From: Candidatus Bathyarchaeota archaeon
Lineage (GTDB): Archaea; Thermoproteota; Bathyarchaeia; 40CM-2-53-6
Reading direction: 5' to 3'
NCBI GenBank assembly: GCA_005883695.1
Contig: VBBV01000099.1
Location: forward strand, 1 to 11,878
Length of the DNA stretch: 11,878 nucleotides
The notes under the pieces were generated by a model. It was not told the DNA's origin. It worked only from the letters and a program-made list of their open reading frames with translations, and searched no databases. This document shows, in pieces, positions 7,750 to 11,878 of the stretch. The position numbers were made by a program, and so were the translations under genes. Numbering within the stretch: the first letter of the stretch is position 1; each line of letters starts with the position of its first letter.

Positions 7750-7935
7750 CTAGCATAACCGGAAATTACTCAATGGGGTTACAAGCGAAGACAAGAGTCG
7801 ATCCAATCCGCAAGCCGTCGGGACGCTGGCCTCGAGCCGGTTTCTGGTCGGACTGACAACGAAGCTGTCAACGGCGGCATGTGCGACTATTCGAGGCCGC
7901 CGATCAGAGGCGTTCCACAACGGTTCGAGCTGCAT
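7750..7935 (-). CDS. Possible small protein of unknown function (61 aa)
   Basis: I do not recognise this frame, and it is offered only because of its start. AAGGAGGAG at 7945-7953 lies nine bases before the ATG at 7935, and a CTTAAA box at 7988-7993 sits at a fitting distance further up. The product would be 61 residues, begins MQLEPLWNASDRRPRIV, has no membrane helix and no known motif, and contains two Cys (one is the last residue). It ends 64 bases before the DUF4382 gene on the same strand. Against it, the frame overlaps several inverted repeats, and a chance frame of this length is easy to get at this base composition. It could equally be a leader or a decayed gene. Confidence 0.3.
   Translation of the reverse strand: MQLEPLWNASDRRPRIVAHAAVDSFVVSPTRNRLEASVPTACGLDRLLSSLVTPLSNFRLC
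7816..7902. other. Cluster of small inverted repeats in the 343-base gap 7686-8028
   Basis: Three potential stem-loops stand close together: CTGGC/GCCGG with a five-base loop (7826-7840, one G-U pair if read on the plus strand), TGACA/TGTCA with a seven-base loop (7854-7870), and CGGCGGC/GCCGCCG with a 17-base loop (7872-7902). They lie inside the gap that separates the DUF4382 gene from the VOC gene and overlap the doubtful 61-codon frame. They may be a structured RNA, operators, or chance. Outside this cluster the gap holds the ribosome-binding site at 7945-7953 and the TATA-like box at 7988-7993. I see no tRNA cloverleaf. Confidence 0.3.
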
Positions 7936-7944
7936 ACCCTAGTA

Positions 7945-7953
7945 CTCCTCCTT
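7945..7953 (-). promoter_or_regulatory. Strong ribosome-binding site before the ATG at 7935
   Basis: The minus strand reads AAGGAGGAG, nine bases before an ATG. It is one of the two best Shine-Dalgarno matches I found in the window, and the main reason to take the 61-codon frame seriously. Confidence 0.4.
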
Positions 7954-7987
7954 CCAAGCCCACGTCGTAATGCGAGCAGAGGCCACG

Positions 7988-7993
7988 TTTAAG
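7988..7993. promoter_or_regulatory. TATA-like box, possibly bidirectional
   Basis: TTTAAG reads CTTAAA on the other strand, so it could serve both ways. For the VOC gene (+) the start codon is 36 bases after the box, implying a leader of about 10-15 bases. For the small frame at 7935 (-) transcription would begin near 7963, with the AAGGAGGAG in the leader. The hexamer resembles the boxes at 5427-5433 and 8469-8475. Confidence 0.4.
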
Positions 7994-8028
7994 AGACGCC
8001 CCCGAATCCCTGACGCTACTGAAATCTC

Positions 8029-8430
8029 ATGGAAGCATCAACAGTCACAACCCGACCTCAACCAAAACTACACAGTCTAGTTCACTTCGAAATACCAGCC
8101 AGTGACCCCTCAACCGTAAGCAAGTTCTACGAGCAGCTCTTCGACTGGAAGTTCTCCAAATGGGGAGAACAGGAATACTGGCTCATAGCTCACAAAGACG
8201 CGCCTGCAAACGAGACCATGGGCGGACTCTTCAAACGCAACGCCCCAAACGAACAATTCGTCAACTATTTCTCCGTCAACTCCATCGATGAATCCGCTGC
8301 AAAAGCCACAAGCCTAGGTGCCCAAGTGGTCACTGCAAAACAGGAAATCCCAACCGTGGGATACTTTGCAGTTCTCAAAGACCCCGACGGAAACACCTTC
8401 GCCCTGTTCCAGTCCACAGGCAGAATGTAG
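8029..8430 (+). CDS. VOC superfamily protein (glyoxalase/bleomycin-resistance fold)
   Basis: This 133-residue soluble protein has the paired beta-alpha-beta-beta-beta units of the vicinal oxygen chelate fold. The first unit opens with LVHFEIPASDPSTVSKFYEQ, where the His (H19) or Glu (E21) stands at the usual first metal-ligand strand, and runs to FDWKFSKW. The second holds VNYFSVNSIDESAAKATSLGA, and the typical closing segment is VLKDPDGNTFALFQ (115-128). The position that in metal enzymes often carries a final Glu is Gln in FALFQ, so a classical glyoxalase I activity is unlikely. Members like this are usually annotated only as VOC proteins and the substrate is unknown. The ATG at 8029 is the only sensible start, with a short leader behind the TATA-like box at 7988-7993. 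The regulator downstream is 163 bases away and may have its own promoter. Confidence 0.88.
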   Translation: MEASTVTTRPQPKLHSLVHFEIPASDPSTVSKFYEQLFDWKFSKWGEQEYWLIAHKDAPANETMGGLFKRNAPNEQFVNYFSVNSIDESAAKATSLGAQVVTAKQEIPTVGYFAVLKDPDGNTFALFQSTGRM

Positions 8431-8468
8431 CCCCACAAAGCCCTATTCCAATCCAACCCCCCTCTTTT

Positions 8469-8475
8469 CTTTAAG
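8469..8475 (+). promoter_or_regulatory. TATA-like box upstream of the winged-helix regulator
   Basis: CTTTAAG lies 38 bases after the VOC stop, in a 163-base gap. Transcription from it would start near 8500 and give a leader of about 95 bases before the GTG at 8594. Weaker AT-rich spots nearer the gene (GATAAAA near 8534, ACATTTTT near 8564) are alternatives. It is the same heptamer as at 5427-5433. Confidence 0.35.
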
Positions 8476-8593
8476 TTCCCATGGAAGACCGTCTAACTTA
8501 CTCGGATTCTTCAGAAACTCTGCCCGAGCATCGATAAAACTCGAATTCGGATACACCACCAAACATTTTTCACTCCCCAAACAAACGGTATCT

Positions 8594-9136
8594 GTGGAGC
8601 GTGCAAAGGCGCAATCGGCCGAGGTAGTAGAGATCCAGGACTCCAATAGAGTCCGGATACTGGAGTTCATCAAGGCAAATCCCGGTGCCCATCTGAGAAA
8701 GATCAAACGAGAACTCAACCTAGCCATGGGTGTAATCCAGTACCACCTGTACAAGCTAGAACGAGGTCGCAGCGTAACGTCGGTTCGGCAAGGCCTCTAC
8801 AAACGCTTCTACGCCGACAAAGGCCTTAGAGTAGAAGACCATGAAATTCTAAGCATTCTCTCTCAAGAGACCGAGAGAGATATTGTACTCTACCTCATCA
8901 AGAACCCCCTGGCAACGCAGAAAGAGCTCTCCGAATTCGCCCGCATCTCAGCGAGTTCAACCAACTGGCACATGAAGAGGCTGTCCCAAGCGGGCTTCGT
9001 AGAACCTAGGAAGGAAGGCGGGTTCGTGTTCTATACCGTTCGAGGGGACCGCGCAAGGATCCTATCACTCCTTAGGAGCTATCATCCGAGAATATGGGAG
9101 AGATGGGCTGAAAGGTTGGCCGACTTACTGGCATAA
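8594..9136 (+). CDS. Transcriptional regulator with two winged helix-turn-helix domains
   Basis: This protein has 180 residues from the GTG at 8594 (VERAKAQ). It has two tandem winged-helix units. The first (about 12-75) contains RVRILEFIKANPGAHLRKIK, a helix-turn-helix around LNLAMGVIQYHLYKLE, and a wing ending in GLYKRFYA. The second (about 80-150) contains EILSILSQETERDIVLYLIK, then LATQKELSEFARISASSTNW and HMKRLSQAGFVEPRKEGGFV. This tandem, with 'YHLxKLE' and 'WHMKRL' recognition helices, is the pattern of archaeal two-HTH regulators (COG3398-like). The frame is open far upstream into the VOC gene, but that part reads as noncoding and has no ATG, GTG or TTG after the VOC stop. The GTG sits just before the first domain, without a clear ribosome-binding site. 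No ligand or membrane domain is attached. The next gene, a small membrane protein, is 45 bases away. Confidence 0.85.
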   Translation: MERAKAQSAEVVEIQDSNRVRILEFIKANPGAHLRKIKRELNLAMGVIQYHLYKLERGRSVTSVRQGLYKRFYADKGLRVEDHEILSILSQETERDIVLYLIKNPLATQKELSEFARISASSTNWHMKRLSQAGFVEPRKEGGFVFYTVRGDRARILSLLRSYHPRIWERWAERLADLLA

Positions 9137-9181
9137 CCCGGCTAGGAGGAATTGGACTGGACAGGTTAGAGCAGTGAGATA

Positions 9182-9472
9182 ATGTCAGGCTCTCCCACCG
9201 ATCCGACTGAGCTACTGGAAATAGGTAGGGGAATCTTCGCGCTTATCCTCTTCTCGTTATCCTTGTACGCTTGGTCGAGAAGAAGGCAACCTGCCCTGAT
9301 CATGGTGGCCGCAGCATTCTTCCTTTTTTTCATCAAGACATTCGTAGACTATATTCTACCTTCACCGACCGAGGATATCGTAAGGGTCGGAATCGACTTC
9401 GCGGCACTAGCCCTATTCTTCGTCGCAATCGTTGTTAGACCGAGACGAGACCCTGGCAAAAGAACCACCTGA
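9182..9472 (+). CDS. Small three-helix membrane protein of unknown function
   Basis: This 96-residue protein has three predicted membrane helices: about 13-31 (IGRGIFALILFSLSLYAW), 37-57 (PALIMVAAAFFLFFIKTFVD) and 67-86 (GVDFAALALFFVAIVV-like). The short basic loop WSRRRQ and the basic tail RPRRDPGKR suggest a cytoplasmic C-terminus. The ATG at 9182 is preceded by a weak GTGAG, and an in-frame stop at 9167 rules out an earlier start. It follows the winged-helix regulator by 45 bases. Small three-helix proteins beside winged-helix regulators recur in archaea, so it may sense or transmit a membrane signal to its neighbour; that is inference only. I cannot name the family with confidence. Confidence 0.72.
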   Translation: MSGSPTDPTELLEIGRGIFALILFSLSLYAWSRRRQPALIMVAAAFFLFFIKTFVDYILPSPTEDIVRVGIDFAALALFFVAIVVRPRRDPGKRTT

Positions 9473-9583
9473 TCTAGTTCAATTGATCAATGCAAGACTT
9501 TAGAGTGTCTGCACGAGACCCGACATGTACAACTGTACCATGATGCCTAATACATCCCGCGCATTGACATGCCACTCGCAACC

Positions 9584-9589
9584 AAGGAG
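9584..9589 (+). promoter_or_regulatory. Shine-Dalgarno site of the broken small gene
   Basis: A perfect AAGGAG lies eight bases before the ATG at 9598 (and two before the in-frame ATG at 9592, too close to be used). It marks a genuine translation start in a stretch where no long frame follows. Confidence 0.55.
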
Positions 9590-9597
9590 AAATGCGA

Positions 9598-9918
9598 ATG
9601 CCCTCAGTCGGACCATTTGAACTAACCGAGGTGGAGTTCATTGGTCTTGAATTCCTAAGACAAGACGATGAGAGACAGCTTAGAAAGACGACTCTGCAGG
9701 CTACGTGGTCTGGGGACGAGAACTCCGGGTCAGAGCCGAAGGACTTGCAACAATAATCACCGACAGCAAAGGCGAGATCGCTTCCAGGGCCTTGCCATAC
9801 TAGAGGACCAGTTGGAAGATAGAGCCAGAGGGCACCAGAATCAATCAAGCTCTTACCAATCACCCGCTTCCTTAGGGAGCGCATTCGCACAAGCGTTGAT
9901 GAATACAGAATCAGGTAA
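9598..9918 (+). pseudogene. Small gene apparently broken by frameshifts
   Basis: The gap at 9473-9910 has no intact long gene. It does hold a strong ribosome-binding site and an ATG at 9598, followed by protein-like sequence that jumps frame. Frame one gives MPSVGPFELTEVEFIGLEF and continues to LRQDDERQL, then reads as unlikely protein to a TAA at 9754 (52 codons). From about 9684 the frame one base back reads KDDSAGYVVWGRELRVRAEG and then LATIITDSKGEIASRALPY, ending at a TAG at 9801. A short piece of the next frame (LEDQLEDRA, 9800-9826) and then the original frame (APESIKLLPITRFLRER, ending DEYRIR, TAA at 9916) may complete it. Each step is one missing base, and three steps restore the frame. 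The joined product would be about 107 residues, soluble and charged, of no family I recognise. It may be a decayed gene, assembly errors, or a real 52-codon gene followed by chance. Its end overlaps the convergent SDR gene. Confidence 0.45.
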
Positions 9919-10795
9919 GTAGCTTCGTTAGTTGCTCGCTCATTTGCCACAACCGTTTGGCAGAGTCATCCTCGTAGGATTCTTGGGAAGATTTTGCCGC
10001 GTGCATCTTGGTGAAGTACTTCCCGTTCACGCCTTCCAAGTCAGGAGAGGTGGCCACGTAGAGAATCCTTTTGGCCGCGGTTTTGGGACTTATGAAAAAC
10101 GGGCGCATGAGTCTGAAACCGAATGTCACGAGACCATTGTTGTTGGCAAAATTGGTTCTGACAACCCCGGGATGTGCACTGTTCACAGTAACTCCAGTGC
10201 CGTCGAGTCTCGTTGCTAGCTCGTGAGTAAATAGTATCATTGCTAGTTTTGATTGGCCATATGCTTGCCAGCCCGAGAACTTTTTCTCGCCTTGAAGATC
10301 CTCAAAGTTGACCTTCGCGCCGTTGTGGGCGTCAGATGTAACGTTGACTATTCGAGATGGAGCGCTCGCCTTGAGGAGGTCAAGCAGGAGATTCGTCAAG
10401 AGAAAGGGTCCAAGATGGTTAATGGCGAAGGTCGATTCAAGACCGTCCACTGTGGCGGTGCGCCTTGTTAGATAGACTCCGGCGTTGTTGACGAGCAGGT
10501 GTAGCTTTTCGTGTCCCGCCTTGAAGTCACTCGCCAATCTGCGGATAGAGTCCTGAGAGGACATGTCAGCCAGCATCAGCTCAACGTTCCGGTGTCCACT
10601 CTTGGCGATGATCTCGGTCAGAGCCGCCTCGCCCTTTTCCTTGCTCCGAGAGACGATCACGACATTCGCTCCCATTATTGCGAGTCCGAGAGCTGTAGCT
10701 TTACCTATCCCAGAATTCCCGCCAGTAATGAGACACGTCTTACCCGTCATATCCACGTTGACCTCTGGCAAGTTCCACTCAGTGTATCGAACCAT
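9911..10795 (-). CDS. Short-chain dehydrogenase/reductase (retinol-dehydrogenase-like SDR)
   Basis: This 294-residue NAD(P)-dependent oxidoreductase is of the classical SDR type. The cofactor motif TGGNSGIG is at 24-31 and NNAG at 103-106. The catalytic residues are N126, S154 in VNVTSDAH, and Y179/K183 in YGQSK. The Arg after the second strand (VSRS, R50) suggests a preference for NADP(H). The HPGVVRTNF segment and the long C-terminal part match the retinol-dehydrogenase/WWOX-like subgroup, which often carries this annotation without known substrate. All catalytic residues are present and the length is normal. The ATG at 10795 is the first in frame and gives a 23-residue lead before the Rossmann motif. 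The gene lies alone between the convergent broken small gene and the ada gene upstream on the same strand (96-base gap). No clear promoter is visible in that gap. Confidence 0.93.
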   Translation of the reverse strand: MVRYTEWNLPEVNVDMTGKTCLITGGNSGIGKATALGLAIMGANVVIVSRSKEKGEAALTEIIAKSGHRNVELMLADMSSQDSIRRLASDFKAGHEKLHLLVNNAGVYLTRRTATVDGLESTFAINHLGPFLLTNLLLDLLKASAPSRIVNVTSDAHNGAKVNFEDLQGEKKFSGWQAYGQSKLAMILFTHELATRLDGTGVTVNSAHPGVVRTNFANNNGLVTFGFRLMRPFFISPKTAAKRILYVATSPDLEGVNGKYFTKMHAAKSSQESYEDDSAKRLWQMSEQLTKLLT

Positions 10796-10891
10796 GAGTT
10801 ACTGATAAGGTCCTGAGCCCCCAATCGTGCGTACGTTTTGATTTCTAGTTACATTGTCGAAGTGGAAACCGGATGCTAGGGACTCAACAGG

Positions 10892-11878
10892 TTATTCTTG
10901 GATCGTGCCGGGGTTAGCCCTCTGTTCGAGCGTGAGCAGAGTCTGCTTTCTCAATTTACCCCAGCGATACCCGCGCAGATTACCGTCTTTGCCAATTACC
11001 CGATGACACGGAATCACAAGCGCAACCGGGTTGGTTGCGCAAGCTCTTGCAACAGCTCGTGACGCCTCGGGCTCCCCTAGCTCCTTGGCGATGTTACCAT
11101 ACGTGGTCGTCTTGCCGAATGGAATGGACTGGATTATCTTCCAAACCCGTGATTGGAACGCTGTTGCCTTCACGTCCAGAGGAAGATTGAGGGCGAGATG
11201 CTCACCATCAAAGTACTTCGCGAACGCCCCAGTCCACTCTTCCATCCCTTGGTCATTTCGAATTAAGACTGCGGAAGGATAATCCTCAGCGAGAGATCTC
11301 TCGACAAACGCGTCCGAGTCTCCAATGCAGACACCGCACACACCTCTCTCTGTCGCTGCAACTAGCAGCCGGCCTAGGGGAGAGTCGATGATGCTGTACC
11401 GAATCCGCAAGCCCTCTCCTCCCCGGCCGAATTCTCCGGGATTTACTCCAAATCCACCCGGAACATTTTCGTAAACGCGACTTCGGGAAGAGAAGCCAGC
11501 GTTGTAGAGAGAATTGTTCACGGTCTCCCCATTTCTTAGAAACCGCTTCATCCTAGCAAGGCGGCGAGCTTCCACGTACTGGCGAGGCGAAACCCCGAGA
11601 ACCCTCTTGAAAGTCCGCTGGAAATGATAAGGGCTAAGGCCAACTTGATGACTAAGGGTTGCAAGGGTAAGTTTCCCCTCAAGATTGGCTTCGATGTATT
11701 TGCAAACACGGTCTACCAATTTGGCTTTCGGAGATGGCCCCGCGTCGCGAGGCTGACAACGCTGACAAGGCCGAAAACCAGACTGTTCGGCTTCAATCGA
11801 TCCGGGAAAGAATGTCACATGTTCCTTCGTTGGGCGTCTAGCCGGACATGAAGGTCTACAGTAGATCCTGGTCGAGCG
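10892..11878 (-). CDS. ada: Ada: methylphosphotriester/O6-methylguanine-DNA methyltransferase and regulator (5' end beyond window)
   Basis: This gene runs off the right edge; 328 residues are visible and about 30 are missing by comparison with E. coli Ada (354). All three parts are there. The zinc domain reads IYCRPSCPARRP (C7 and C11 of the visible part) and GFRPCQRC (C38, C41), the four-Cys site whose first Cys takes methyl groups from phosphotriesters. An AraC-type HTH follows (about 55-155; LSPYHFQRTFKRVLGVSP and NAGFSSRSRVYE). The C-terminal O6-methylguanine transferase carries IPCHRV with acceptor C291, after TAFQSRVWKIIQSIPFGKTT. The protein repairs alkylated DNA by suicide transfer and, in bacteria, switches on ada and related genes once methylated. 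A GTG at 11818 is in frame but is not the start, because the frame continues with the first Cys pair. The full bacterial architecture in an apparent archaeon suggests gene transfer; archaeal promoter control by it is unproven. Confidence 0.95.
   Translation of the reverse strand, partial: RSTRIYCRPSCPARRPTKEHVTFFPGSIEAEQSGFRPCQRCQPRDAGPSPKAKLVDRVCKYIEANLEGKLTLATLSHQVGLSPYHFQRTFKRVLGVSPRQYVEARRLARMKRFLRNGETVNNSLYNAGFSSRSRVYENVPGGFGVNPGEFGRGGEGLRIRYSIIDSPLGRLLVAATERGVCGVCIGDSDAFVERSLAEDYPSAVLIRNDQGMEEWTGAFAKYFDGEHLALNLPLDVKATAFQSRVWKIIQSIPFGKTTTYGNIAKELGEPEASRAVARACATNPVALVIPCHRVIGKDGNLRGYRWGKLRKQTLLTLEQRANPGTIQE

Noticed and set aside
7915..7945. GGTTCGAGC resembling a tRNA T-loop
   Set aside because: The flanking bases do not pair as a T-stem, and no anticodon or acceptor arms can be built around it on either strand.
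8481..8537. 18-codon frame (MEDRLTYSDS...) upstream of the regulator
   Set aside because: It has no ribosome-binding site and lies at or before the expected transcript start; frames this short arise by chance.
8318..8593. N-terminal extension of the regulator frame
   Set aside because: It starts inside the VOC gene in another frame and reads as unstructured Pro/Ser-rich sequence. After the VOC stop it has no start codon until the GTG at 8594.
9144..9149. AGGAGG as ribosome-binding site of the small membrane protein
   Set aside because: It is about 32 bases before the ATG, and an in-frame stop at 9167 separates them. The nearby TTG at 9152 leads to only five codons.
9474..9950. A 158-codon frame on the minus strand
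   Set aside because: It has no ribosome-binding site or family resemblance and is rich in Cys and Ser in a way typical of antisense frames. The plus strand there has a strong start and more protein-like segments.
1..11878. CRISPR array, insertion sequence, integrase, toxin-antitoxin or defence system
   Set aside because: I found no regularly spaced repeats, terminal inverted repeats, transposase motifs or nuclease/helicase genes by eye. Gene order looks like ordinary chromosomal accessory DNA.

Overview
The window looks like chromosomal DNA of an archaeon of middling GC content. The evidence is indirect. Several starts are GTG or TTG. TATA-like TTTAAG boxes lie in the gaps ahead of genes at 5427-5433, 7988-7993 and 8469-8475. 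Leaders are short, and one terminator candidate is an oligo-T run rather than a hairpin. The families also fit: an archaeal regulator with two winged helices, a DUF4382 surface protein, a PPP phosphatase with a vWA partner and a TMEM175-type channel. No rRNA, tRNA or marker gene is present, so a finer placement (for example a Nitrososphaeria-like soil lineage) is only a guess.

Layout. At 1-1279 (+) the tail of a PPP-type Ser/Thr phosphatase overlaps by 4 bases a vWA-domain protein, probably part of a phospho-signalling operon that continues to the left. At 1288-5380 (-) lies a MacB/FtsX-type ABC exporter: the ATPase is first and a very large two-FtsX permease second. At 5511-6149 (-) is a TMEM175/DUF1211 channel-like protein, divergent from a peroxiredoxin (bcp) and TfoX_N pair at 6242-7093 (+). 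At 7122-7685 (-) is a membrane-anchored DUF4382 protein, with a possible 61-codon small gene upstream. At 8029-9472 (+) are a VOC-fold protein, a two-winged-helix regulator and a three-helix membrane protein, the last two probably co-transcribed. At 9598-9918 (+) is what looks like a small gene broken by frameshifts. At 9911-10795 (-) is an SDR oxidoreductase. At 10892-11878 (-) is a full-architecture Ada alkylation-repair protein whose first residues lie beyond the right edge.

The genes form short operons typical of archaeal accessory or housekeeping-peripheral DNA: signalling, envelope export, ion channel, peroxide and alkylation defence, and local regulation. I see no CRISPR array, transposase, integrase, phage gene or obvious defence system. 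The items most worth a second look are the frameshifted small gene at 9598-9918, the unresolved start of the ABC permease, the structured gap at 7686-8028, the phosphatase/vWA coupling and the bacterial-style Ada.
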